Position numbers and translations under genes: made by a program
The notes under the pieces: model-generated
What the model was told of the DNA's origin: nothing
Databases searched by the model: none
Seen by the model: the letters and a program-made list of their open reading frames with translations, nothing else
Assembly: GCA_016706545.1 (NCBI GenBank)
Contig: JADJJK010000001.1
Location: 62,001 to 126,000, forward strand
DNA from: Myxococcales bacterium
Lineage (GTDB): Bacteria > Myxococcota_A > Polyangia > Haliangiales > Haliangiaceae
Direction of reading: 5' to 3'
DNA: 64,000 nt
Shown: positions 32,947-44,763 of the stretch, one piece after another
Numbering within the stretch: position 1 is the stretch's first letter
Layout: each line of letters opens with the position of its first letter

Positions 32947-33900
32947 ATGAACACCTTCGTCCTCAACATCACCAACCGCTGCAACTTCACGTGTGAGCAC
33001 TGCTTCCGCGAGGAGGCGAGCAAGGAAGATCTCGCGCTCGACGCGCTCGAGCCCTGCCTGCCGACGTTGCGATCGCTGGGGGTGCAGACGCTGGCGCTCA
33101 CCGGCGGCGAGCCCATCTTGCATCCGCGGTTTCCAGCGCTGCTGGCGCTCCTGGTCAAGGAGGGCTTCCGCGTGGGCCTGGTCACCAACGGATGGCACAC
33201 GCCGCGCTACCTCGCGGCGCTGGCGCCGCACAAGGACCAGATCGCGTATGTCGCGATAAGCCTCGATGGCCACACCGCCAGCGCGCACGACGCGCTGCGC
33301 GCGCGCCCCGGCAGCTTCGACGCGGTGCTCGCCTCCATCGAGGCGTTTCACCAGGCTGGCTACCAGGTCAACATCAGCCACGTGATGAGCCGGCACACCG
33401 CCAGCGCGCACGATCTGATGGCGCTCGGCAACCTCTTGGCCGAGCTGCCGGTCGCCTCGTTGACGCTGGGCGCGGTGGTGCCGACCCCCAGAAATGGCCC
33501 GGTGCAGCTCACCACCTCGCCGCAGCTCCTGCTCGCGGCGATCCGCCTCTTGCGGCGCAAGCTCGGCAACCGGATCCGGGTGACGCCCTCGGTGGGGCTC
33601 GCCCGCGGCTACCAGTTCTGCAACAACCTGCAGACCATGAACGACGTCGCGCTGCGCTACGACGGCGACGTGGTGTTCTGCTGCGACAGCATCACCAGCA
33701 ACCGCGGCGCGATCCTCGGCAACGTCAACCGCGAGCCGCTGCTCACCATCTTGCGCCGCCACCCCGAGCGTGCAGCCCAGGTGATGGCCGCGCGCCTGTC
33801 GGCCATGGCGGCTGGCAAGCAGGCGGAGTGCAACGACTGCGCGTTCTGCAACCAGGCGCTCGCCAGCGAGCCGCGCGCGGTCCGGCTCGCCGTGGTGTAG
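32947..33900 (+). CDS. Radical SAM protein 9, compact
   Basis: 317 residues from an ATG two bases after the previous stop. The cluster motif is at the very N-terminus: NRCNFTCEHCF (Cys12, Cys16, Cys19). ALTGGEPILHPRF and VAISLDGHTASAHDALR are classic short radical SAM motifs. The C-terminal third has FCNNLQTMNDVALRYDGDVV and CC, then CNDCAFC, a reduced auxiliary-cluster-like region. It lacks the extra N-terminal domain of proteins 3-6, so substrate recognition must differ. Protein 10 is its close relative. Confidence 0.9.
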   Translation: MNTFVLNITNRCNFTCEHCFREEASKEDLALDALEPCLPTLRSLGVQTLALTGGEPILHPRFPALLALLVKEGFRVGLVTNGWHTPRYLAALAPHKDQIAYVAISLDGHTASAHDALRARPGSFDAVLASIEAFHQAGYQVNISHVMSRHTASAHDLMALGNLLAELPVASLTLGAVVPTPRNGPVQLTTSPQLLLAAIRLLRRKLGNRIRVTPSVGLARGYQFCNNLQTMNDVALRYDGDVVFCCDSITSNRGAILGNVNREPLLTILRRHPERAAQVMAARLSAMAAGKQAECNDCAFCNQALASEPRAVRLAVV

Positions 33901-33904
33901 CCCG

Positions 33905-34957
33905 ATGTTCCTCGAGCTGACCCAGCGATGCCAACCCGACTGCGCCGACTGCGCCGAGGCGCGCGGCGCGCCAGACTCGCCAGGCGTGCCAGGCGCGCCA
34001 GACTCGCCAGACGCGCCAGACTCGCCAGACTTTGGCCTCGAGCTGATGCGCGACCTCTTGCCCGAGCTCGGGGTCTTCGGGGTGACGTCGATCTCGCTTC
34101 TGGGCGGCGAGCCCGTCCTGCACCCGCGGTTTGGCGAGCTGCTGGCCCTGCTTTGCCGGGCGCCCCTTGCCCTGGGGCTGCACAGCCATGGCTGGCACGT
34201 CCCCCGGTATCTGATGGAGCTGGCGCCGTACCAGGACCGCATCGCGCACGTGACCTTGACCTTGCGCGCACCCGCGGACCCCTCATCGAGCTCGGCGGCC
34301 GCACGCGATGCGACCCGCATCCTCGAGGCGATCGACGCCTACCGCGCGGCGGGCTACCCGGTCCACGTCGAGGTCCCGGTCGATCGCGCGAGCATGACGC
34401 AGCTCCTGGCGGTGGGCGAGCGCCTGGCCAGCCGCGACGTCACGCTGCACCTGCGCGCGCCGCTGACCGCGCTCGCCGGCGCAGCGTGGCACACCGCCCC
34501 CGAGGCATCGGCGACCCTGGTCTCCCAGATCCAGACCCTCAAGCTGCGCCTGCGCGAACGCATCGCGCTCGAGCCCTCGGTGGGCTTCAGTCATGTCTAC
34601 AGCTTCTGCAGCAACTTCACCCTGATGGACAAGGTGCTGCTGCGCGCCGACGGTGAGGTCTTGTTCTGCCACAGGTGCCGCGCTGGCGACGCCGCGGCGG
34701 GCCACCTGGGCACGCTCGGCCCGGATGGCATGCTCGGCGCGACCGGCCCGGATGGCGCGCTCGGCCCGACCGGCCCGGATGGCATGAACGGCGCGACCAG
34801 CGCGACCCGTCAGCTAGGCCCCATCCTCGAACGCCATCCTGCAAAGGTCGGCGCGATCTGGTCCGCGCGGCTGGCGGTGATGGCGACCACCACGCCCACC
34901 GCGAGCAACAACTGCGAGTTCTGTCTCGAGGTGCTGCGCTCGACGAGCCGCGCGTAG
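33905..34957 (+). CDS. Radical SAM protein 10, compact, paralogue of protein 9
   Basis: 350 residues from an ATG four bases after the previous stop. The cluster motif TQRCQPDCADC gives Cys9, Cys13 and Cys16. SLLGGEPVLHPRFGELLALL and the FCSNFTLMDKVLLRADGEVL stretch align with protein 9 (ALTGGEPILHPRF; FCNNLQTMNDVALRYDGDVV). Two repeat inserts are absent from protein 9: a Pro-Asp-Ser/Ala tract after the cluster motif (about 33968-34030) and a Gly-Pro-Asp-Gly/Leu-Gly-Ala tract near 34708-34798. It ends with NNCEFCLE. It is the last gene of the plus-strand locus. Divergence after a tandem duplication is the simplest origin of the pair. Confidence 0.88.
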   Translation: MFLELTQRCQPDCADCAEARGAPDSPGVPGAPDSPDAPDSPDFGLELMRDLLPELGVFGVTSISLLGGEPVLHPRFGELLALLCRAPLALGLHSHGWHVPRYLMELAPYQDRIAHVTLTLRAPADPSSSSAAARDATRILEAIDAYRAAGYPVHVEVPVDRASMTQLLAVGERLASRDVTLHLRAPLTALAGAAWHTAPEASATLVSQIQTLKLRLRERIALEPSVGFSHVYSFCSNFTLMDKVLLRADGEVLFCHRCRAGDAAAGHLGTLGPDGMLGATGPDGALGPTGPDGMNGATSATRQLGPILERHPAKVGAIWSARLAVMATTTPTASNNCEFCLEVLRSTSRA

Positions 34958-35005
34958 AACGCGCGATTTCGGCGACGCCGCGCGTCCGGCGCGAGCCCGC
35001 ATCCA

Positions 35006-35031
35006 GCGCGCGCCGCTACCTGGGCGCGCGC
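35006..35031. terminator. GC-rich hairpin at the convergent end of the biosynthetic locus
   Basis: GCGCGCGCC (35006-35014) pairs with GGCGCGCGC (35023-35031) over an eight-base loop that contains the stop of the minus-strand PHP gene. It lies about 50 bases past the last radical SAM gene. No T-tract; a possible bidirectional stop. Confidence 0.35.
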
Positions 35032-36240
35032 CGCGCAGGCTGCACCCAGGCCTTGGCGCCGTCGTGCCGGGTGACCACGGCGCGGACATAGCCCCGCGCC
35101 GGCACCGCGCGCCGCGCCACCGGGCCGTCCGCCTCGGCCACCTGCGCGCCGTTCTCATAGAAGGCGATGCGGTGTCGCCCCTCGCTCTGGGGCGAGATCT
35201 CCACCACCAGGTCCGCGCCGTCTTGCTCGGCGCGCGCCAGCGAGACCCCGGTCGATGCATAGAACCGGCCCGCCGCCAGCGCGGCCACGATGGACGCCGG
35301 CTCGCGCTCGGCCTGCACCATCACCCAGCCACCGCCGGCGGGGTACGGCCCCGCCACGTCGTAGGAGTGCGCGTCGTCGGACGCCACTGCCCACAGGTCC
35401 ACGCCGGAGGCGAGCGCCGCGTCCCACAGCGCCTCCATGGACGGCGCCACCCCGTCGCCTGCGTTCCAGCTCGCGAACTGCACGTTGGCGATCTCCACCA
35501 GCCGCGCCCCGCGGCGAGCCAGCTCGGTGAGCAGCTCCGCGCTCATGCCCCAGTGCCACTGCGGATGGTTGAGCTGCGCCACGCCGCCGAGCTCACCGGC
35601 GGTCTGCAGCGCGCGAGTGTACTGATCCAGGCGAGCCGTGCTGCGGCGCTCCGCCCACTCCAGCCGATCGATGGGACGCGCGGTGACGCCAAGCGCGTTG
35701 ACGTGGATGCGACACTTGCCCGACGGCGTCGGCGGTGCCGGCCAGCACGATCCGGGGTTGTGGGTCAGCTCGATGCCGGCGAGCACGATCAGGCCCTGGG
35801 CCGGGCCCCGCACCGCCGGCGCACCAAGGGTGGACGACTGCGGGGTCAGCTCGGAGACGCGGTTGTGATCCGTCAACGCGATGAAGTCGTAGCCATGCCG
35901 CTCGTACCAGGCGATGACGTCCGAGATCTCGGTGGAGCTGTCGCCCGAGGGCCTGGCGTGAACGTGGGTGGAGCCGCGAAGCCAGCGCCGAGGTCGCGAC
36001 GATGCGGGCGGTGTGGGCGGCGCGGACGACGTAGACGTCGTCGCTGGCGCGGATGGAGAGACGGCCGCCGCTCCAGCCGAGGACGGCGCGGCGGCGCTCG
36101 CCTCCGCAGCCGAGCCCGCGCGCCCGGCACCCTGCGGGGCCGGCGCCGGCGACGAGCTGCAGCCGACGGCCAGCGAGGCGACCAGCGAGGCAGCCAGCGA
36201 CGCCCGAGGCAGCCAGCGACGCCGGGCGACGCCGCGTCAT
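35016..36240 (-). pseudogene. PHP-domain (CehA/McbA-like) metallohydrolase lipoprotein, frameshifted by a 19-bp duplication
   Basis: The body is a PHP-type metal-dependent hydrolase: STHVHARPSGDSS, FIALTDHN, LNHPQWHWG, VASDDAHSYD. It starts at the ATG 36240, which overlaps the preceding gene's stop (ATGA). After MTRRRPAS the 19-bp unit GGCGTCGCTGGCTGCCTCG occurs twice in tandem (36223-36205 and 36204-36186). Read as is, the frame is lost. With one copy removed, the start reads through MTRRRPASLAASLVASLAVG and Cys-Ser-Ser-Ser, a textbook lipoprotein signal, and joins the PHP frame without a stop. No other ATG, GTG or TTG start exists in the PHP frame upstream of 35876. The gene is therefore off, or switched by repeat slippage, unless the duplication is an assembly error. 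Confidence 0.82.
36186..36223 (-). repeat. 19-bp tandem duplication in a lipoprotein signal sequence
   Basis: Two identical, adjacent 19-bp copies. Nineteen is not a multiple of three, so the duplication changes the reading frame between the start codon and the PHP domain. Confidence 0.95.
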
Positions 36241-38633
36241 CGCCCTGCCGCCTCTGCCGCACCCAGGGCCGCAGCCGCGCCGCGCGGCCCGTCGAGCGCA
36301 GCCGCCCCGGCCGCGGTCAGGTTGGACACCACGCCCCAGCTCGCCTTCTTCCACGCTCGCCGGGTGGCCAGAAACAGGCCCAGGTGATCGGCCGCCATGC
36401 GGTGCTCCACCGGCTGCACCAGGATCAGGTTCTGCTTCTCCAGCGGATCTGCGCGCAGATCAAACAGGGACTCCTCGCCGCGAATGTTGACCGCCAGCTT
36501 CCAGCGACCGAGCCGCATCGCGTGCGCATACTCGTACTGCGAAGCATACGACGGCACCGCCCAGCCGCGCAGCGCCCCCGCCGCCAGCGGCCGCAGCGAC
36601 GCGCCTTGCGCCGACGGCAGCGGCGGCGCGGACAGCGCGTCGAGGATGGTCGGCAAGACGTCCACGCCCTCGGCGCCCTCGTCCACCACCGCGGCCGGGA
36701 CACGCGCCGGATAGTGAATGAGCAGCGGCACCCGCACCAGCGTGTCGTACAGCGAGCCACCGTGGCCGCAGCGGCGGTGCTCGAAGAACTCCTCGCCGTG
36801 GTCGGCGGTGATGATCAGCATGGTCTGGTCCCAGATGTTCCAGATCTTGAGCTGCGCGATGAGCTTGCCGATGAGGTCGTCGGAGTAGCTGATGGTGGAG
36901 TCATAGATGGCGCGCAGCCGGATGATGTCCTTGGCCGGCGGGGTCGTGCCGCAGCCCATGGAGCCGCGGCGAAAGCCCAGCGCCACCGGATCACCGTAGA
37001 CCTCGAACGGGCCGCTGTAGGGCTCCGGCGAGTACTGATCGATCCACGGCTTGCGCGCGATCCACGGCGAGTGCGAATCGACGGTGCCAAAGAACAGGTA
37101 GGTCGGCGAGCTGCGGTGCGCCTCGAGCCGGGAGAGCGCCGCCGCGACGACCTGCTCACCATAGAGCACGCCATTGGTGACGCCCTTCTCGCGCATCATG
37201 TTGCGAAACTCTTCGAAGCCGCGATCGTACCCGCCGCCGTCGTTGATGAACCCGTTGCCGGTCACCGCGATGGGCACAAGGCCCGCGCCGCGCACCAGCT
37301 CCGCGATGACCGGGAGCTTCTTGGGCACGCGCGACGTGCCACCCGAGCCCGCCAGCCGCACGTTGTGTACCGCCGGATAGACCCCGGTCCACACGCTCGA
37401 GTGGCTGGTCTGCGACTCGTTGCCCTGCACGTAGTACTGGCGAAACACCGCCGAGGTCTTGGCCAGCTCCTCGAGGTTTGGCGTCTGCGTACCAGCCCCC
37501 GGCGTGAAGATGGGGATGCGATCGGCGCGGGTCGCGTCCAGCACCCACAGGATCACGTAGCGCGGCGGCGCCCCCTCCGGCGGCGCGCCCGCCGCCAGGC
37601 CATGCACGGTGATCGCGGGATCGACGAGCTTGGCGACCTCGCAGCGCGGCCCCTGGTCCGAGCTGACCGCGGTGAGGCCGAGCCGCACCACCTTGCCGGC
37701 GAACGACGACAGATCGACGCGGTCCTCGTCGGCGCCCAGGCGCCCGCCCACGAACCCGCCGTCACTGGCCGCGGCGCGCACGTCCACCCGGCAGGGGCCT
37801 TCGACCCGCGCGACGAGCTGCGCGCCCTCCGGCACCGTCAGGTACCAGGCCACCGACGCGCCCACCGACAGCTCCAACCGACGGTCTGCGGTGAAGCGCG
37901 CCTCGGCCAGCGGCGAGGAGAAGTCCTGGCTCGCCCCCAGGCGCAGCCAGGCAAGCCCGACGTCGGCCTTGCCGCGACGGCTGCGCTTGCGCTCCAGCGC
38001 GAGGCGGTTCTCCCCCACCTGCAGCCAGCCCGGCGGAATGCCCTGGCCGATGGTCTGCCATCCCGGCGACAGCTCGATGGCCTTGCGCCGCGGCTTGCGC
38101 CCGTTGATCGTCACCCAGATCTCGGCCGGCTCGGAGGCGTGGACCCGCAGCATCACGGCGCGAGCGCGCGCGACCTGCTCGCGGTCGAGGGGCACAGTCA
38201 GCGCGGCCAGCGGATCTGCCAGCGCGGCGAAGTCTCCGCCCACCGCCTGCGCCAGCCGCCAGCGCTCCGCTGGGATGCCATAGCGAGTGAAGCGACCAAA
38301 GCCAAAGTCGCCAGCGTCGATCACCAGATCTCCGGCCACCGCGCGATGCGCCATCGCCCGGTTGTCCACCGCGCGCCACATCACGTGCTCCACGCGCGGC
38401 GCCGCGGCCGGAGAGCCCACGGCTGCAGCACCTGCGCTGTCGGCGGTCGACGAGGTCGCGTCAACGGGCGGCGCAGCGGCGTCCGTCCCTGGCGCAGCGG
38501 CGTCGGTCCCTGGCGCAGCGGCGTCGGTTCCTGGCGCAGCCTTGGGCCGGTCGCCGCGACAGGCCGCGCTCAGCGCGAGCACCCCCAGCAGCGCGCACAG
38601 CGCGCAGCGGAGCGCGAGCCGCGCGCGTCGCAT
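36237..38633 (-). CDS. Alkaline-phosphatase/sulfatase-superfamily lipoprotein
   Basis: 798 residues from the ATG at 38633, with AGGGGGG just upstream. The signal ends in LGVLALSAAC, so it is a lipoprotein. A spacer holds three 7-residue repeats (APGTDAA). Residues 100-360 form a non-catalytic beta region. The sulfatase-fold domain follows: VLDATRADRIPIF (metal Asp), NESQTSHSSVWTG at the nucleophile region, SHSPWI and ITADHGEEFFEHRRCGHGG. A Ser or Thr stands where true sulfatases have the Cys or Ser that becomes formylglycine within CxPSR, so a phosphohydrolase or phospho-group transferase is as likely as a sulfatase. It is followed directly by the PHP hydrolase gene. Upstream Tex reads on in the same frame only because of a frameshift in its tail. 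Confidence 0.85.
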   Translation of the reverse strand: MRRARLALRCALCALLGVLALSAACRGDRPKAAPGTDAAAPGTDAAAPGTDAAAPPVDATSSTADSAGAAAVGSPAAAPRVEHVMWRAVDNRAMAHRAVAGDLVIDAGDFGFGRFTRYGIPAERWRLAQAVGGDFAALADPLAALTVPLDREQVARARAVMLRVHASEPAEIWVTINGRKPRRKAIELSPGWQTIGQGIPPGWLQVGENRLALERKRSRRGKADVGLAWLRLGASQDFSSPLAEARFTADRRLELSVGASVAWYLTVPEGAQLVARVEGPCRVDVRAAASDGGFVGGRLGADEDRVDLSSFAGKVVRLGLTAVSSDQGPRCEVAKLVDPAITVHGLAAGAPPEGAPPRYVILWVLDATRADRIPIFTPGAGTQTPNLEELAKTSAVFRQYYVQGNESQTSHSSVWTGVYPAVHNVRLAGSGGTSRVPKKLPVIAELVRGAGLVPIAVTGNGFINDGGGYDRGFEEFRNMMREKGVTNGVLYGEQVVAAALSRLEAHRSSPTYLFFGTVDSHSPWIARKPWIDQYSPEPYSGPFEVYGDPVALGFRRGSMGCGTTPPAKDIIRLRAIYDSTISYSDDLIGKLIAQLKIWNIWDQTMLIITADHGEEFFEHRRCGHGGSLYDTLVRVPLLIHYPARVPAAVVDEGAEGVDVLPTILDALSAPPLPSAQGASLRPLAAGALRGWAVPSYASQYEYAHAMRLGRWKLAVNIRGEESLFDLRADPLEKQNLILVQPVEHRMAADHLGLFLATRRAWKKASWGVVSNLTAAGAAALDGPRGAAAALGAAEAAGR
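38470..38532 (-). repeat. Three 21-bp tandem repeats after the lipoprotein signal
   Basis: Three units of GGCGCAGCGGCGTCGGTCCCT type encode Ala-Pro-Gly-Thr-Asp-Ala-Ala repeats in the spacer of the sulfatase-fold lipoprotein. Confidence 0.92.
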
Positions 38634-38659
38634 CGCGCCCCCCTGCGCCAGCGCGCAGT

Positions 38660-41684
<3,025 letters not shown>

Positions 41685-41846
41685 GGGTCGTCGACGGTAG
41701 CCGCCCCCGAGCCTTCGGCGCAACCGCCAACGCACAGCAAGTAGCACAGGGATTTCGATAGGTAAGGGCCACGACCGCCAGGCGATGCGCTCGCCGGCCC
41801 AAGGGCCGCGGCCCAAAGAGCTTGCGCCGCGATGTGCTCCCGGCGG

Positions 41847-43670
41847 CTACCGGGCCAGCAACGAACCGCGCCATCGCTCGATCGCGCCGCCAACGGCCTC
41901 TGGGCTCTCGAGATGCGGGTTGTGGCCGCTCGCGGCGATCGACACCACCTCGCCGCGCGAGGGTGGCGCAAGCAGCGGGTCTCGCTCGCCGTGGATGATG
42001 AGCACTGGCACGGCCAGCCCGGCGAGCTCCGCGGCGAGGGCCGCGCGCTCCCGAGATCGCGACGCTCTCGCCAGGGACCGCGCGACTCGCGTCGCCACCC
42101 CGGGGCGCGCGAGATCCTCCATGGCGCTGACCACCGCCGGATCAGCCTCACGGGCTGGCCCGAGCAACCGGCGATGCAACGCCAGCGCGTCTCCCGCGGC
42201 GAGGAGCTTCCCGGTGAGCGGCGCAAGCGGCGCGAACCGCAGAAACCACGGCGCGGCTCGCTGGAGAAAGTACGGAGAGATCAAGACCAGGCCGCGGACG
42301 CGCGCGGCATGCCGCGCCGCGAACCGCACGACGATCCCGGTGGACAGCGAATGGGCGACCAGCACCGCGGGATCCGCGCGACCAGACAGCAGCGCCGCCA
42401 GCCAGTTGGGGCCCGGGGGCGCGGCGGCCGAAGAGCGGCCCATGCCCGGAAGATCCGCGCGGGCCATGGCGCCGGTCAGGCGCTGACCGAGCGCCCGCCC
42501 GCTGTCGCCGTTCCACGGCAGGCCGTGCAGGAAGATCCAGTCGGCGCTCGACGGATCGCCGACCACGAACGTCCTCGTCGTGCCGGCGGTGACGTGCCGC
42601 CCTGGATCGGCGTCGGCGTGCCGGCCAAACCGAGTGCTGACCAGGTGACCTGCCCAGCGCTCGATCGCGACCTCGGTGGAGGGCATGGTCAGCCCGACCG
42701 CGGCGGCGTGGGCATCGGCGCTGGCGGTGTCGTAGGTGTCCTCGGAGAGGAAGCCGAGCGACTCGCGGTCGATGCCCGTCATCGCGCGTGGCAGCGCCGC
42801 CACCGCCCAGCGGGGCAACGTGACCTTCGGCGCCGGGACGCCGAGCGAGCTGGCGATCGACCGCACCAGCGCCGGGAGCCGCGGCGTTCGCGAATCGAGC
42901 ACGCAGAGCTGCTGCCCGAGCGTCTCGGGCCGAGTGGGCACCGAGGTCATCAGCTCGGCCAGGTAGTCGACGCACACGACCGGCACGAAGGTGCGCTCCG
43001 AGCCGACCAGCGCTGGCAACGCGCCGCGCCACAGTCGCTCGACGGTCTCGCCGATCCCCGTGAGCTGACTGGTCTCCCCCGTGACCGAGCTGCCGATCAC
43101 CGACGAGGGATGGACGGAGGTGAGGGGGAGATCGTGCTGGGTCGCGAACCACCACAGCGCGAGGTGCGCCTCGAGCTTGGAGGCCTCGTAGGCGCCGTGG
43201 CGCGCATACAACCTGGCGCGAACGCGCGGCGGCAGCGGATACGCAGCGCCCGCGAGCCACCCAGGCAACATGGTGGTGCGATAGCCCCCCAGGTGGACCA
43301 GACGTCTGAGCCGAGGTCGCTCGGAGGCCCACTGCGCGAGGTGGAGGGTCCCTTCGACGTTGACCGCACGCGCGGCGACGGCGGTCATCCCAAAAGCGAA
43401 CGCCGCCGCCAGGTGATACACGTCCTGGACCGCGTCGAGCGGCTCGCGCAGCCCCAGGCCGGCCTGCGTGAGGTCGCCATCGACGACGGTCAGCCTGTCC
43501 GGGTCACCGCCGTGAGCCGCGACGAAGGCCGAGAGCGCGGCGGCTCGCGCGGCGCCACCCCGAGCGAGCACGACCACCTCGCGCTGGTGCCGAGTCAGCG
43601 AGGTGACGAGCCAGCGGCCGAGGAAGCCCGTGCCGCCGGTGACGAGGGTATCTGCGATCTTGCGTCTCAC
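41847..43670 (-). CDS. Fusion of NAD-dependent epimerase/reductase (extended SDR) and alpha/beta hydrolase
   Basis: 607 residues. Residues 8-370 are an extended short-chain dehydrogenase: VTGGTGFLG (11-18 core) for NAD(P), YHLAAAFAFG, and YEASK near residue 160 as the Tyr-x3-Lys pair. After RTFVVGDPSSADWIFLHGLP an alpha/beta hydrolase begins, with Ser in VAHSLSTG, Asp in HGERDPLL and His in GHNPHLE. Such fusions suggest that an aldehyde or sterol-like substrate is reduced or oxidised and its ester or acyl group hydrolysed in one protein. It is divergently transcribed from a LysR regulator only 47 bases away, which is the usual sign of direct control. The start is the ATG at 43670. Confidence 0.85.
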   Translation of the reverse strand: MRRKIADTLVTGGTGFLGRWLVTSLTRHQREVVVLARGGAARAAALSAFVAAHGGDPDRLTVVDGDLTQAGLGLREPLDAVQDVYHLAAAFAFGMTAVAARAVNVEGTLHLAQWASERPRLRRLVHLGGYRTTMLPGWLAGAAYPLPPRVRARLYARHGAYEASKLEAHLALWWFATQHDLPLTSVHPSSVIGSSVTGETSQLTGIGETVERLWRGALPALVGSERTFVPVVCVDYLAELMTSVPTRPETLGQQLCVLDSRTPRLPALVRSIASSLGVPAPKVTLPRWAVAALPRAMTGIDRESLGFLSEDTYDTASADAHAAAVGLTMPSTEVAIERWAGHLVSTRFGRHADADPGRHVTAGTTRTFVVGDPSSADWIFLHGLPWNGDSGRALGQRLTGAMARADLPGMGRSSAAAPPGPNWLAALLSGRADPAVLVAHSLSTGIVVRFAARHAARVRGLVLISPYFLQRAAPWFLRFAPLAPLTGKLLAAGDALALHRRLLGPAREADPAVVSAMEDLARPGVATRVARSLARASRSRERAALAAELAGLAVPVLIIHGERDPLLAPPSRGEVVSIAASGHNPHLESPEAVGGAIERWRGSLLAR

Positions 43671-43717
43671 GGGGCGACTTTGGCATCTCCATCCATGAAC
43701 AGAAGTGCATACTTGTC

Positions 43718-44680
43718 ATGGCTACCATGAGCAATTCAGGGCTCCGGCATCCGCTCACCCGGCTAAACCTCAACCTCTTGCCCATGCTCGAGGCGCTGCT
43801 GCGTGAGCGCAACGTCACCGCCGCGGCGCGCCGGGCCGGCGTCTCGCAGTCCGCGATGAGCCACTCGCTGGCCAAGCTGCGAGCGCTGCTGGAAGATCCG
43901 CTGCTGGTGATGTCGGGTCGGGACATGGTGCTGACCCCGCGAGGGGAGCAGCTCGCTCGCGCGCTGCCCGGCGCGCTCGACGCGCTCGAGGCCACGCTCG
44001 CCAGGCAGGTCCCGTTTGACCCTGCGAGCTCCCAGCAGGAGTTCCGGATCGCCACCTTCGACTACTTCGAGCTCACCACCATCCCCGCGCTCCTGGAGCA
44101 CCTCCGTCGCCACGCGCCGGGTATCAAGCTCTCGGTCGAGCGCCTCGACCGGGCCTCCCCGGCGCGGCTGCTCGCCGGAGAGCTGGATCTCGTGCTCGGA
44201 GGGGAGTCGATGACGATGCCGCCGTCGCTCGTGACGCGCCGGCTCTACCGGGACCCGTTCATGGTCATCGTTCGCCCCGGGCACCCGGCGCTTCGCCGGG
44301 GGCGGCTCCCCTTGAACCGCTACATCGACGCCGACCACCTGCTGATCTCCGTCGAAGGACGCGCACTTGGCCCCGTCGATCGGGCGCTGGCCAAGAGGGG
44401 AAGAGCTCGCCGGGTCGCGCTCCGGCTGCCGCATTTCGGGAGCGCCGGGCTCGCGGTCATGCGCTCTGACCTCGTCTGCACGCTGGCCAGCAGCGTGGCG
44501 CAGGTCGCCCAGGAGACCTACGGCGTGCTCGTCCTGCCGCCTCCGCTCCCGCTCCCGGCGCCGGCGATCACCGCCTGGTGGCCGCCCCAGCACGACGACG
44601 ATCCGCCGCGGCGCTGGCTGCGGCAGGCGCTGTTTGGCGGCGAGGCGATGTCGCCGCGGCTTCGCAAGCTCATGCGCTGA
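43718..44680 (+). CDS. LysR-family transcription regulator
   Basis: 320 residues. The N-terminal winged helix reads LNLLPMLEALLRERNVTAAA, then RRAGVSQSAMSHSLAKLRAL, followed by the LTPRGEQLARALPGAL linker helix. The effector-binding domain starts FRIATFDYFELTTIPALLEH. This is the NodD/LeuO-like sub-branch with short N-terminus. It most likely regulates the divergent SDR/hydrolase gene from the shared 47-base gap. An internal Met at 43727 could also serve as start. Confidence 0.93.
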   Translation: MATMSNSGLRHPLTRLNLNLLPMLEALLRERNVTAAARRAGVSQSAMSHSLAKLRALLEDPLLVMSGRDMVLTPRGEQLARALPGALDALEATLARQVPFDPASSQQEFRIATFDYFELTTIPALLEHLRRHAPGIKLSVERLDRASPARLLAGELDLVLGGESMTMPPSLVTRRLYRDPFMVIVRPGHPALRRGRLPLNRYIDADHLLISVEGRALGPVDRALAKRGRARRVALRLPHFGSAGLAVMRSDLVCTLASSVAQVAQETYGVLVLPPPLPLPAPAITAWWPPQHDDDPPRRWLRQALFGGEAMSPRLRKLMR

Positions 44681-44763
44681 GCCGCTGCGCCGGCTCGGGG
44701 CGGACGGCGCGGCGCTCGGTCCTGGCCGACCTACACAGAGTGGTGCTAGCGTCGGGCCTGGCC

